Made by a program: the position numbers and the translations under genes
The notes under the pieces: generated by a model
Database searches by the model: none
What the model saw: the letters and a program-made list of their open reading frames with translations, nothing else
What the model was told of the DNA's origin: nothing
Assembly (NCBI GenBank): GCA_002083405.1
Contig: LVWT01000038.1
Location: 4,224 to 65,423 of the forward strand
Source: Nitrospira sp. SG-bin2
GTDB lineage: Bacteria > Nitrospirota > Nitrospiria > Nitrospirales > Nitrospiraceae
Direction: 5' to 3'
Length of the DNA stretch: 61,200 nucleotides
Shown: piece by piece, positions 49,895 through 59,146 of the stretch
Numbering within the stretch: position 1 is the first letter of the stretch
Layout of the letters: every line of letters starts with the position of its first letter

Positions 49895-51313
49895 ATGTGT
49901 ATGGAAATGTCCGGGAGTGACCGACACGCCGAATCGTTGACCAGACCGTTCCAATCGCTCGCGGACGTCCAGAGCCTGCTGGACAGCCGGATCAACTATG
50001 AGAGCAACCGGAAGGTCTCGACAGAACGAGTCTTTGTGCTCGACCGGATGGTCCGTTGCGTCGAGGGGCTCGGACGGCCGGATCGGGCGTTCCGCACAAT
50101 CCATGTGACGGGAACCAAGGGCAAGGGTAGTGTGAGCCGAGTCCTGGCTGCGTTGCTGCGAGCGACCGGTGCCCGTGTTGGCCTCTACACGAGCCCGCAT
50201 GTTGAACATCTGCTTGAACGGGTCTCGGTGGACGGGATGCCGGTCAGTGAGCGGACATTCGTGGCAGCCTTCAACGAGCTTCGGCCACACCTTGAAGAAA
50301 CAGGGAAAGAACTGACCCATTTTGAGTTGCTCACTGCCGCCGCCTTCTGCGCGTTTCGGATTGAACGGGTTGACTGGGCCGTGATTGAAGTCGGTATCGG
50401 GGGACGTCTCGACGCGACCAACGTGATCCTGCCGGAGGTCTGCGTCATCACCACCGTAGACTATGATCATATGGACCTGCTTGGGGATACCTTGGAACAG
50501 ATTGCCTTCGAAAAGGCCGGCATCGTCAAGCCGAACGTGCCGGTGGTAGTCGGCGCGATGGGAGAGGGACCCCGGGCGATGATTTGCTCGCGCGCCGCTG
50601 AACTTGATGCGCCGGTCTTCCTGCTTGGACAGGATTACGAGGCATATGCGTTCGCGCGTATGGACTATCGAGGGATTTGCTCGCTTCGCGTAGACCGGAC
50701 CATTTGGCAGAAGATCACGTTGAACTGCCCGGCTGCCTTTATGGCAACAAACGCCGCCTATGCGCTGGCTGCCTTTCAGACATTGTGGCAACGGAAACTT
50801 ATTCCTGGGCTGACGGAAGACCAAGTCCACCGGACGCTGGAATCCGTCAACTTTCCCGCCTGTTGCGAGGTGTTCCCCGGTCGGCCGACCGTTGTCATCG
50901 ACGGATCGCACAATGCCATGGCGGCGGCCAGTCTAGCGACCATCATCCGCACCCTGTTCGAGAGCCGCGATCGGGTGCTCGTCGTGGGGATTCCGCGAGA
51001 TAAAGAAGTGGGGAAACTGATCGCCCACTTTGCCGAGGCCGGCGCCCAACGCGCGATCTTTACACGCTATCCAGGAATACGCGCGACCCCGCCGGAGGAA
51101 TTGGCGCCACTCTGGCAGCAGCGGAGCGCGGCACCGGCAGAGGTGATTGAGGAACCGGATGAGGCCTTTGCGCGAGCGGTGAAAATCGCGGGAGGAGAGG
51201 GCGTGGTGATTGTAACCGGCTCGATCCACTTGGCAGGCGTGCTTCGGCCACTGGCCCGTGTGCGCCACGACATGATCGACCACAACGGGGCGGCTCCGGG
51301 GAAGTTTGCATGA
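49895..51313 (+). CDS. folC: Folylpolyglutamate synthase / dihydrofolate synthase
   Basis: A 472-residue Mur-ligase fold enzyme adding glutamate to folates with ATP. The P-loop is HVTGTKGKGSVSRVLAALLRATG (near residue 70). The folate-site motif GLYTSPHVEHLLERVSVDG, the Mg-binding VIEVGIGGRLDATNV, VDYDHMDLLG and the C-terminal VIDGSHNAMA are all present. The last four bases overlap the next frame (ATGA). Three in-frame ATGs lie within the first 13 bases, so the exact start is uncertain. Confidence 0.92.
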   Translation: MCMEMSGSDRHAESLTRPFQSLADVQSLLDSRINYESNRKVSTERVFVLDRMVRCVEGLGRPDRAFRTIHVTGTKGKGSVSRVLAALLRATGARVGLYTSPHVEHLLERVSVDGMPVSERTFVAAFNELRPHLEETGKELTHFELLTAAAFCAFRIERVDWAVIEVGIGGRLDATNVILPEVCVITTVDYDHMDLLGDTLEQIAFEKAGIVKPNVPVVVGAMGEGPRAMICSRAAELDAPVFLLGQDYEAYAFARMDYRGICSLRVDRTIWQKITLNCPAAFMATNAAYALAAFQTLWQRKLIPGLTEDQVHRTLESVNFPACCEVFPGRPTVVIDGSHNAMAAASLATIIRTLFESRDRVLVVGIPRDKEVGKLIAHFAEAGAQRAIFTRYPGIRATPPEELAPLWQQRSAAPAEVIEEPDEAFARAVKIAGGEGVVIVTGSIHLAGVLRPLARVRHDMIDHNGAAPGKFA

Positions 51314-51731
51314 CGCCCCAGCGGCAGGTGGTCCCAGGTCAGACGTGGAAGCGCACGCAGCGAGTACTCCTTGTCGATGACGATACAACCTATCGAGGGA
51401 GCCTCAACGCCTGTTTACGGACTGGCAGTGGGATGTCTTCGAAGCCTCATCTCGCCGGGAAGCCCTGGACATCCCTGATCGCCACGCGATTGACCTTGTG
51501 CTCCTGGATGTGGGCTCGCAGGGAGTGAAGTGTCCCGCTCTACTCGCTGCCATCCGGCCTCAAGCGCGAGAGCTGACGATTATCGGGATAGGCGCAGTGA
51601 TGACGGAGAATTTGCGCTGTGACTGGCGCAGCCGCGGGGTCATGGAATGTCTGACCAAACCGGTTACGCCACAGATTCTGTCTGCTCTACTGGGTGTGCT
51701 GGCACCGCCGTCAGGGTTTGCAGATAGTTGA
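51310..51731 (+). pseudogene. Response-regulator receiver gene with frameshift
   Basis: The first frame gives RVLLVDDDTTYRGSLNACLR (acidic pocket). A second frame continues DWQWDVFEASSRREALDIPD then AIDLVLLDVGSQG (phospho-Asp), and ends MECLTKPVTPQILSALLGVL. Joined, they make a receiver domain of about 140 residues. The frameshift lies near 51411-51425. It starts 4 bases inside folC. Either the gene is broken or the assembly has a one-base error here. Confidence 0.7.
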
Positions 51732-51773
51732 CCACCAGAGGGAGAACGGGTGCTGGCTGGAAATGGGGGAAAG

Positions 51774-53540
51774 ATGAATTACTGCACGCAACACTATGAA
51801 GGAACCTCTGTAAGTCGGTTGATGAGACCGTTCCGAAGACTATGGGGATTGACGCTGATAAGCACTGCCCTCTGGTTTTTCGGATCCTCTCTGGAAACTG
51901 GAGCTTCCGCTCAACAAGTCAACCTCCAACCGGATCATGCAACGCCCGGAGCGACGGTGGTGGTGAGCGGCAAGGGGTTGGGGCAATTCAAATCCGTCCA
52001 GTTCAATAAGGTGACCTTCGCCGGGGTGCCGGCGCTGATTCAGCTGTGGGAGCCCGACCTGGTCGAGGTCAAGGTGCCATTTAAGGCCACGACCGGCCCC
52101 GTCGAGATGCTGATCGGGAAGAAGAAGCTGTCAGCCGGTATGTTCACAGTGGTGACACCGCGTATCGAGTCTATAACGCCGATGGAGGCCGGGCGCGGCA
52201 CGATGGTCACGATCACCGGCGAGCATTTCGGCGCCACCGCCGGCGCGCGCGATCCGAACACCATGTTCGGGGTAAACGATGTAGTGATCGGTGGAGTGGT
52301 CGTGCAGCCCCGGCGGTGGAAAAACGACAAAATCGAAGTAGAGATTCCGACAAATGCGGTCTCCGGCAACGTGGTCGTACGACTGGCGTCCTCCGATCCG
52401 CTACCGGATGGCTCCTGCTGCGCGCCGGTCGAATATGTGACGAGTAATGCAATACCGCTGACGCTGGTTCCGAGCGTGCGGGTCGATCCGATGACCGGGC
52501 CGGTCGGAACGAAGGTCGTGTTGTTCAGTCAGGGGTTTGGGACCAAGGAGGCGGATGATGCCGTCTTGATTGGGAGCAACCTTGCAACGATCGCCCAATG
52601 GAAGGACGATGTCATTGTCGCGCATGTGCCGCTTGGAGCGGAGACCGGACCATTGGTGCTGAAACGGCAGGGGCGTGAACGGCCGCTCGGCACATTTACG
52701 GTGCATGTGCCCAGGGCCATGGCTGTCACGCCGGCGAGTGCCCCGATCGGGACCTTGCTTCGGATCAATGGTGAGCATTTCGGGTTCTACTCCGAAAGCG
52801 GCTCCACTCCTTACAGTTTCATGGATTTCAATAAGGGCGAGAATCGTGTCGAAATCGGCGGAGTCCCGGCGGTGATCTATCGGTGGCACAACGACCGCAT
52901 CGACGTGTGGGTACCGTTCAGTGTGAAGAGCGGTCCCGTGCGCATCTATCGCAGCGCAACGAAGCCGAAGGCAGAGGGGTCCTGCTGTCAGGAGCGCGGG
53001 GAGCTGGTCACCGAAGCCGGTACTTTTACGCTGGTGACGCCGGTCGTTGAATCCTATGAACCGAAGGCAGCTGGGTTAGACGATCTCGTGACGATCAAGG
53101 GCAAAGGGTTCGGCACATTCCTGAAGACGGCGGAGCATACCGGACTGGAATTGAGTCAGAAAGCCTATAAGCGGCGGCCGGATGTGGAGATCAACGAGCC
53201 GGAATCCGACCGCACGGTCATCTCCAACGTGTCGCGAACGGAAGTGCTGGTCAACGGCGCGGCGGCTCTGGTGCAATCCTGGACGGATACGGAGATTGTT
53301 GTGAAGGTGCCCCATCGCAATTTGTACGGGATCGGGCGGCGCGGGGCGTTCTTCGATGACCTCTCAACCGGACCACTGGTGGTCCGGAGAGGATCGTGGG
53401 ATGTTCTGCCGGACGGGACCTGCTGCATGCAGAAGCAGTGGCTGACCATTGAGGTCGGCCAGTTTACGATCGAAGCGAAGGGACTGCCAGACACCGGCTA
53501 TTGGAATAACAACCGTCCTGATGCCAACACAAGCCAATAG
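51774..53540 (+). CDS. Exported protein with five IPT/TIG domains
   Basis: A 588-residue secreted protein with a signal peptide (WGLTLISTALWFFGSSLETGASA) followed by five IPT/TIG immunoglobulin-like repeats, each opening with a P-x-x-x-x-x-G-x-x-V pattern (PDHATPGATVVVSGKGLG, PMEAGRGTMVTITGEHFG, PMTGPVGTKVVLFSQGFG, PASAPIGTLLRINGEHFG, PKAAGLDDLVTIKGKGFG). Repeats 2, 4 and 5 each contain a vicinal cysteine pair in a near-identical setting (DGSCC, EGSCC, DGTCC). Function is unknown; a surface or periplasmic binding role is inferred. The ATG at 51774 follows a G-rich ribosome site. Confidence 0.85.
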   Translation: MNYCTQHYEGTSVSRLMRPFRRLWGLTLISTALWFFGSSLETGASAQQVNLQPDHATPGATVVVSGKGLGQFKSVQFNKVTFAGVPALIQLWEPDLVEVKVPFKATTGPVEMLIGKKKLSAGMFTVVTPRIESITPMEAGRGTMVTITGEHFGATAGARDPNTMFGVNDVVIGGVVVQPRRWKNDKIEVEIPTNAVSGNVVVRLASSDPLPDGSCCAPVEYVTSNAIPLTLVPSVRVDPMTGPVGTKVVLFSQGFGTKEADDAVLIGSNLATIAQWKDDVIVAHVPLGAETGPLVLKRQGRERPLGTFTVHVPRAMAVTPASAPIGTLLRINGEHFGFYSESGSTPYSFMDFNKGENRVEIGGVPAVIYRWHNDRIDVWVPFSVKSGPVRIYRSATKPKAEGSCCQERGELVTEAGTFTLVTPVVESYEPKAAGLDDLVTIKGKGFGTFLKTAEHTGLELSQKAYKRRPDVEINEPESDRTVISNVSRTEVLVNGAAALVQSWTDTEIVVKVPHRNLYGIGRRGAFFDDLSTGPLVVRRGSWDVLPDGTCCMQKQWLTIEVGQFTIEAKGLPDTGYWNNNRPDANTSQ

Positions 53541-53657
53541 CGACGGAGAGAGGGGCCGGTGACGAAGCGTGGCGAGAAGTGCAGGTTGTTAGACGCTACG
53601 ACGAATGCACTGTGGCGCCATCGTATATCAGCCCCTTAAGGAAAGGACCAGAGTGAT

Positions 53658-55331
53658 ATGCCTGACAATCGCAGGAGTCGAGCCGTTACCCAGGGGTTCC
53701 ACCGCTCTCCCAACCGTGCCTTGTTGAGGGCCGTCGGCTTCGCCGATGGAGACTTCGGAAAGCCGATCGTGGGAGTCGCTGATAGCCGAAGCAGTATTAC
53801 CCCGTGTAACGCGGGGCTGGGACCGTTAGCTGACCGCGCGGAACAGGGGCTCAAGTCGGCCGGAGCCATGCCGCAGGTCTTCGGCGTCATCACAATCTCC
53901 GACGGCATCGCCATGGGAACGGAAGGCATGAAGTATTCGCTGGTCTCCCGGGAGGTGATTGCCGATTCCATTGAAACTGTCTGCAATGGACAGAGTATGG
54001 ACGGCGTGTTGGCCCTGGGCGGCTGCGACAAGAATATGCCGGGCGCGATGATCGCCATGGCACGCATCAACATCCCGTCCATTTTTGTGTATGGCGGCAC
54101 GATCAAACCGGGCCACTATCAAGACCGCGATCTCACTATCGTGAGCGCCTTTGAAGCGGTTGGTCAGTACAGCGCGCAGACCATCGATGAACAGGAGTTG
54201 CTGGAGATTGAGCGCCGCGCCTGCCCGGGCGTGGGCTCCTGCGGCGGCATGTATACTGCAAACACCATGGCTGCAATTTTTGAGGCTATGGGCATGAGTC
54301 TGCCATATTCCTCAACAATGGCGGCGGAAGACGCGGAAAAGGCCGACAGCGCGGCTGCCTCCGCCGAGGTGCTGGTGCAGGCCATCCGCAGACAAATTCT
54401 TCCGCGCGACATCCTCACCCGCCAGGCATTCGAGAATGCCATCGCGGTCTTGATGGCGCTGGGCGGTTCCACGAACGCCGTCCTGCATCTGCCTGCCATC
54501 GCGCACGCAGCGCAGGTGAGGCTGACAGTCGATGATTTCGAGGCATTCAGTAGGCGCGTGCCTGTGCTGTGCGATCTGAAACCGTCCGGACGTTATGTAG
54601 CGACGGATTTGCACCGCGCGGGCGGCATTCCACAGGTCATGAAACTGTTGCTGACCCACGGCCTGTTGCACGGCGATGCGCTGACCGTGACCGGTCGCAC
54701 CATCGCCGAGGCGCTGAAGGATGTGCCTGATGAACCGCGCGCCGATCAGGAGATTATCCGGCCGTGGAGCAAGCCAATGTACCAGCACGGCCATCTGGCC
54801 ATTCTCAAAGGCAGTCTGGCTGAAGAAGGCGCGCTGGCCAAGACCAGCGGAGTGCAGATCCCTAAGATCACCGGCCCGGCTCGCGTGTTCGATTCGGAAG
54901 AGGCCTGTATGGAGGCGATTCTCACACGCCGGATCCAGCACGGTGACGTGGTGGTGATCCGCTATGAAGGCCCCAAGGGCGGCCCCGGCATGCGTGAGAT
55001 GCTCTCACCCACTGCGGCCCTCGTCGGCCAGGGCCTGGGTGACTCCGTCGGTCTGATCACCGATGGCCGTTTTTCCGGCGGCACCTACGGCATGGTCGTC
55101 GGACATGTTGCGCCGGAAGCTGCGGTGGGAGGAAATATCGCGTTGGTGCAGGAAGGCGATTCCATCACCATTGATGCTGATGCGCGTCTGCTCCAGCTCA
55201 ATGTACCCGACGAAGCGCTCGCGCGCCGCCGCGCCGCGTGGCAACCGCCCGCGCCCCGATACACGCGGGGCGTGCTCGCAAAATACGCGAAGCATGTTTC
55301 GAGTGCCAGCACGGGAGCCGTGACGGACTAG
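53658..55331 (+). CDS. ilvD: Dihydroxy-acid dehydratase
   Basis: A 557-residue enzyme of branched-chain amino acid synthesis that dehydrates 2,3-dihydroxy acids to 2-oxo acids. Iron-sulfur ligands are visible in SSITPCNAGLGPLADRA, GGCDKNMPGAMIAMARINIPS and CPGVGSCGGMYTANTMAAIFEAMGMSLPYSS. The C-terminal half has GRFSGGTYGMVVGHVAPEA. The three-cysteine set fits the 2Fe-2S class. An AAGGAAAGGA site precedes the ATG. It is followed after 4 bases by the bioD frame. Confidence 0.96.
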   Translation: MPDNRRSRAVTQGFHRSPNRALLRAVGFADGDFGKPIVGVADSRSSITPCNAGLGPLADRAEQGLKSAGAMPQVFGVITISDGIAMGTEGMKYSLVSREVIADSIETVCNGQSMDGVLALGGCDKNMPGAMIAMARINIPSIFVYGGTIKPGHYQDRDLTIVSAFEAVGQYSAQTIDEQELLEIERRACPGVGSCGGMYTANTMAAIFEAMGMSLPYSSTMAAEDAEKADSAAASAEVLVQAIRRQILPRDILTRQAFENAIAVLMALGGSTNAVLHLPAIAHAAQVRLTVDDFEAFSRRVPVLCDLKPSGRYVATDLHRAGGIPQVMKLLLTHGLLHGDALTVTGRTIAEALKDVPDEPRADQEIIRPWSKPMYQHGHLAILKGSLAEEGALAKTSGVQIPKITGPARVFDSEEACMEAILTRRIQHGDVVVIRYEGPKGGPGMREMLSPTAALVGQGLGDSVGLITDGRFSGGTYGMVVGHVAPEAAVGGNIALVQEGDSITIDADARLLQLNVPDEALARRRAAWQPPAPRYTRGVLAKYAKHVSSASTGAVTD

Positions 55332-55335
55332 CCCG

Positions 55336-56081
55336 ATGGGAAAGCGCTACGTATCGATGGGTCATGAGGCATTCCGTCTCTTTGTGACCGGGACCGACAC
55401 CGGCGTGGGCAAGACTGAAGCCGCGTGTGCGGTATTGTCTCTCCTGGCGGATGCGGGGCTCCGCCCAGCGGCGATGAAACCCTACGAGAGCGGCTGCCTC
55501 GACCGACGGCAGCCTGCCGATGCGCTGGCCTTGAAAGCCGCGGCCAGGTGCGACGACCCGCTGGACCGTGTGTGCCTCTACCGGTGGCGCCGGGGGTGGC
55601 GGCGGCGCGGCGGAGGGAAACGCCGTCGTTCACCCGCGTCCTCGCCCTCGCCCGCTCGTTCGGCGGACGCCCGCTGCTGATCGAAGGCGCAGGCGGACTC
55701 TTCGTGCCCATCGACGCCGAGCGCGACATGATCGACCTGATCGAGACCTTGAACATCCCGGTCCTTCTGGTCGCGCGCGCCGGGCTCGGGACATTGAATC
55801 ATACAGGCCTCTCGCTGGCGGTACTCGCCAAGCGCCGCATCCCGCTCCGTGCGGTCCTCTTGACGAAAGTCATGGCAGTGAACGATCCGTCTGAGCAGGA
55901 CAATGCAGAGTGGCTTTGGCAGCGGCATGGCGTGACGGTTCTGGGTCCGGTCCCGTATGCGCAAGATCCTACCAGCCGGCGGGCCGCCGATCGGCAGGCT
56001 CTTCGTCCGCTGCTAACCGCCTTAGCACAGAGGCAACGCGCTCCTCCACGTCTCGAAACGCGCTCGGAGACCCATGGGTGA
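55336..56081 (+). pseudogene. bioD: Dethiobiotin synthetase with frameshift
   Basis: The first frame carries the P-loop VTGTDTGVGKTEAACAVLSLL and MKPYESGCL up to DPLDRVCLYR. A second frame continues LPVAPGVAAARRRETPSF, IEGAGGLFVPIDAERDMIDL, LLVARAGLGTLNHTGLSLAVL and the C-terminus. Together they give a complete BioD of about 240 residues, which closes the ureido ring of biotin. The shift lies in a GC-rich run near 55580, where a base miscount is plausible. If real, biotin synthesis would need another route. Confidence 0.8.
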
Positions 56082-56937
56082 ATTCCCGTTCAAAGGACGC
56101 CTCGCGGTGTTGGCCACGATGCACCGCAAGGAGCAGGCGATTGCCCCCGTCCTGGAGGAGATGCTCGGACTCCGGGTTGAAGTGGCACGCGGTCTCGACA
56201 CCGACCGCTTCGGCACCTTCACGCGAGAAGTGCCTCGACCGGGGACGCAGCTCGCGACGGTGCGCCTGAAGGCGCAAGCGGCGCTGGCGGCCGTACCGGA
56301 AGCCGATTTTGGGCTCGCCAGCGAAGGCAGTTTCGGACCGCACCCATGGCTGCCGTGGGTCGCCGGCGGGCGCGAACTCATCGTGCTGATGGATCGTGAC
56401 GGCGGATTCGAGCTCGTCGGAGCAGATCTCACCGCCGAGACCAACTGGGGGTCCCGCCTGGTCAACAGCGTGGCGGACGCCGTGGCGTTCACCCAAGACA
56501 TCGGGTTCCCCTCCCATGCCGTCGTGGTGATCGGCGTACACAAGGGGGAACCGGATGTCTCGAAAGGAGTGTATAAGGGCCTGATGACGACCGAGGACCT
56601 CGAGGCGGCGGTCCGCATCGTGCTCGAACAGCACGGGGCAGCGCATGTGGAAAGCGACATGCGCGCGCACGTCAATCCCACGCGGTTGCAGGCCATCGAG
56701 CGCGCCACCAGAGATCTGGTGCGCCTGGCCCTAAGCGGCTGCCCGCACTGCGGACGGCCGGGCTTCGACGTCGTGGAACGACGCGAGGGGCTGCCCTGTG
56801 GGGCCTGCGGGCTGCCCACGCGCCGGGTCCGGCTGGAGATCGTGGGTTGTGTGGGCTGCGGCTTCCGACAAGAACGCTTCCCGGCCACCGGACAGACTCC
56901 GGCGTCGCCGGGTGAGTGTGACGCCTGTAATCCCTGA
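56074..56937 (+). CDS. DUF6671 family protein with zinc-ribbon tail
   Basis: A 287-residue protein. The N-terminal 200 residues match the DUF6671 family (KGRLAVLATMHRKEQAIAPVLEEMLGLRV, DTDRFGTFTREVPR, ASEGSFGPHPWLPWVAGGRELIVLMD). The last 65 residues hold four C-x-x-C pairs (CPHCG, CGACG, CVGCG, CDACN), enough for two zinc sites. Function is unknown. It overlaps the bioD frame by 8 bases, and larB starts 13 bases after its stop, so it probably shares their transcript. Confidence 0.85.
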   Translation: MGEFPFKGRLAVLATMHRKEQAIAPVLEEMLGLRVEVARGLDTDRFGTFTREVPRPGTQLATVRLKAQAALAAVPEADFGLASEGSFGPHPWLPWVAGGRELIVLMDRDGGFELVGADLTAETNWGSRLVNSVADAVAFTQDIGFPSHAVVVIGVHKGEPDVSKGVYKGLMTTEDLEAAVRIVLEQHGAAHVESDMRAHVNPTRLQAIERATRDLVRLALSGCPHCGRPGFDVVERREGLPCGACGLPTRRVRLEIVGCVGCGFRQERFPATGQTPASPGECDACNP

Positions 56938-56950
56938 GCATGGATTGAAC

Positions 56951-57712
56951 ATGGATAGACTCCAACTGCAGAATCTCCTTGAACGTGTCCGTGCCGGTGG
57001 CATGAGTCTCGATGACGCGTTGCGCGAGTTGAAGGATCTCCCGTTTGCCGATCTCGGCTATGCCATGGTCGACCACCATCGCGCACTGCGACAAGGGACT
57101 CCTGAGGTTATCTTCGGGTTAGGGAAGAGCGTGGAGCAGATCGTGGGGATCGCAGAGGAACTCGCGCGGACAGGCCAGAATGTGCTGGTCACGCGGCTTG
57201 ATCGGGAGAAGGCGGTCGCGGTGACACAGACGCTGCCCTTGCTCAACTACCACGAACTTGCGCGCACGGCGACCTGGGAGCAGGCTCCAATTGCACCGCT
57301 CGGCAAACTCCCTATCGCGCTCGTCTGCGCAGGTACGGCCGATGTACCGGTGGCGGAAGAATGCGCCGAGACGTTGCGCCTGCTGGGCATTCGCATCGAA
57401 CGCCTCTACGACGTGGGGGTCGCGGGCATTCACCGGCTCCTCAGCCGCCGCAAGCTCTTTGACAAGACGGCCCTGGCGATTGTGGTGGCGGGCATGGAAG
57501 GGGCGCTGCCCAGTGCGGTGGGTGGGCTGGTCTCGATCCCGGTGATCGCGGTTCCAACGTCGGTCGGGTATGGGGCCGCATTCGGCGGGGTCGCGGCGCT
57601 GGCCTGTATGCTTACGAGCTGCGCCTCCGGGGTCACAGTCTGCAACATCGACAACGGTTTCGGCGCTGCCTTTGCCGCAGCGCGCATCCTGCGCACGGCC
57701 GACCGGTTCTAG
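56951..57712 (+). CDS. larB: Nickel-pincer cofactor biosynthesis protein LarB
   Basis: A 253-residue protein. The N-terminal region starts MDRLQLQNLLERVRAGGMSL, followed by GYAMVDHHRALRQGTPEVIFGLGKS. A C-terminal AIR-carboxylase-like domain has CAGTADVPVAEECAETLRLLG, GMEGALPSAVGGLVSIPVIAVPTSVGYG and the end IDNGFGAAFAAA. LarB carboxylates and hydrolyses nicotinic acid adenine dinucleotide as the first step of the nickel-pincer cofactor made with LarC and LarE. Neither partner is in the window. The TAG stop coincides with a palindromic-element relic. Confidence 0.93.
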   Translation: MDRLQLQNLLERVRAGGMSLDDALRELKDLPFADLGYAMVDHHRALRQGTPEVIFGLGKSVEQIVGIAEELARTGQNVLVTRLDREKAVAVTQTLPLLNYHELARTATWEQAPIAPLGKLPIALVCAGTADVPVAEECAETLRLLGIRIERLYDVGVAGIHRLLSRRKLFDKTALAIVVAGMEGALPSAVGGLVSIPVIAVPTSVGYGAAFGGVAALACMLTSCASGVTVCNIDNGFGAAFAAARILRTADRF

Positions 57713-57728
57713 CCCGCATGATCTATAA
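57710..57728. repeat. Relic of the palindromic element's left end
   Basis: TAGCCCGCATGATCTATAA matches the element's left end at 15 of 19 positions and starts exactly at the larB stop codon. The right end is absent. Confidence 0.35.
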
Positions 57729-58141
57729 ACACTTCCACTGTGATCGCTAGTTCCCGCTACCTTGTATTCGTCGCGCGCCGTTTGTGAATCGTCAACGAGA
57801 CAAGCGAGGCGTGCTCGGACAGGCGCGTGCTCGCACAGGTACCACTTCAGACTTGTCCTGCTTTTCTTGCAAGACTCGCGAGTCCAGTCAGATTCGCTTC
57901 ACACGGAATGCTGTGCCGTGCAGCCTTGCACGATCGCTGGATGCTCTGTGCAGGGGCACACGGCTTCACCGGCGGCACAGGAGATCGCTCCTCTAACTGT
58001 TTTCAGTGGAGGAACGGCACACGGACAGATTCGTGAGTCGCGGTGCGGAGTTACTCCCTTCTCAGAATGGAAAATCCTCGCGCAGAGGCGCGGAACTCTA
58101 TTTGCAGTGTCTTCAGGAAACAGCTAGGGAGAGAGTGCCCT
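57729..58141. other. Gap upstream of the phosphatase-superfamily gene
   Basis: About 410 bases with no credible gene. A 12-bp palindrome GACTCGCGAGTC lies near 57880. Short overlapping frames lack ribosome sites. The gap probably holds the promoter for the gene at 58142, but none was identified. Confidence 0.4.
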
Positions 58142-59140
58142 ATGAAGACTGTGTCCTTCATCATCACCGTGCTTCTGACCGGTGCATCTGCCTGGGCGGC
58201 AATGACTCAACCCGTTCCCGCGGCAAGTTCAACTTCGTCGGAGCAGACTGTGCCTGATCATGTGATTCTGTTTGTACTGGAAGGAGTCGATCAACCGGCG
58301 CTCAAGGCGGGGCCCATGCCGGTCCTGGGGCGTCTTGTCAAAAATGGGGCCGTGACATGGTCAGCCAAGACCGTCATGCCCACTCTCCGGCTGCCAGCCA
58401 TGGCCTCTCTCCTCACAGGTCTTCCGGTCGAGAAGCACGGTATCACCTGGGACGCCTTTGAATTTAGCCGAGGATACCCTAGGCCCCCCACGCTATTCGA
58501 TTATCTTGACCTCGGCGGCGGGCGGGACAGCGCTATTTTCTTCATGGACGAATCATTGTATCAACTCGCGAAACCTGAGCCCTATACGGATTACCAGATA
58601 TGCGGGCCGTTGAAACCAGAGTGCAGTCCGGCGCGGCTCGTCTCGTATATCAGGCAATACTTTCAAAAAGCGTCGAGCGGCCATGGATATGGCCATGCCG
58701 TTCTGTCATTGCCGCATCTCCTGATCGTGCACTTGCCGGATGGAGAGCGCGTTGGTGTCGTGCAGGGCTGGACCTCGAAGGACTATCGCACGGCGCTCCG
58801 ATCAGTGGATCAGGCCATAGGGGCAGTACTGGAGATCTTCAAGGAGCATGGGCTGCTCACGCGCACCACGGTGTTCGTTACGTCCTTGAATGGAGCTGGC
58901 GAAACGAAGCCGGCAATGGCGCAGAGCGCCATGGGCTCATCACAGGTCCCGTGGATTGCCTCCGGCGCCGGGATCAAGGCCGGACATGCGATTCGTCAGC
59001 CTGTCTCCATTGTGGATACCGGGGCCACAGTGCTGCGTGCGTTCCGGCTCGAAACCCATACCGAATGGGACAGCCGTGCAGTCGAGGAGATCTTTCGCGA
59101 CACTGACGCCATCTCCACGATTCCGACGAAGGGACGGTGA
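58142..59140 (+). CDS. Exported alkaline-phosphatase-superfamily protein, probably degenerate
   Basis: A 332-residue protein with a signal peptide (MKTVSFIITVLLTGASAWAA). The fold resembles nucleotide pyrophosphatase/phosphodiesterases: VPDHVILFVLEGVDQPALK, MPTLRLPAMASLLTGLPVEKHGITWD, a central Asp-containing helix (YRTALRSVDQAIGAVLEIFKEHGLL) and TTVFVTSLNGAGET. In active members the first strand ends in Asp and the late motif is S-D-H-G; here they read L-E-G and S-L-N-G-A-G, so metal binding is probably lost. GGGAGAG precedes the ATG. It overlaps nothing and is followed 6 bases later by another exported gene. Confidence 0.7.
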   Translation: MKTVSFIITVLLTGASAWAAMTQPVPAASSTSSEQTVPDHVILFVLEGVDQPALKAGPMPVLGRLVKNGAVTWSAKTVMPTLRLPAMASLLTGLPVEKHGITWDAFEFSRGYPRPPTLFDYLDLGGGRDSAIFFMDESLYQLAKPEPYTDYQICGPLKPECSPARLVSYIRQYFQKASSGHGYGHAVLSLPHLLIVHLPDGERVGVVQGWTSKDYRTALRSVDQAIGAVLEIFKEHGLLTRTTVFVTSLNGAGETKPAMAQSAMGSSQVPWIASGAGIKAGHAIRQPVSIVDTGATVLRAFRLETHTEWDSRAVEEIFRDTDAISTIPTKGR

Positions 59141-59146
59141 TCACTC

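Noticed and set aside
49811..50911. 366-codon open frame antisense to folC
   Set aside because: folC is unmistakable on the plus strand; the antisense frame has no domain, start signal or composition of its own.
56022..57086. 354-codon antisense frame over DUF6671 and larB
   Set aside because: Arg/Ser-rich translation typical of a shadow frame in GC-rich DNA; both plus-strand genes are well supported.
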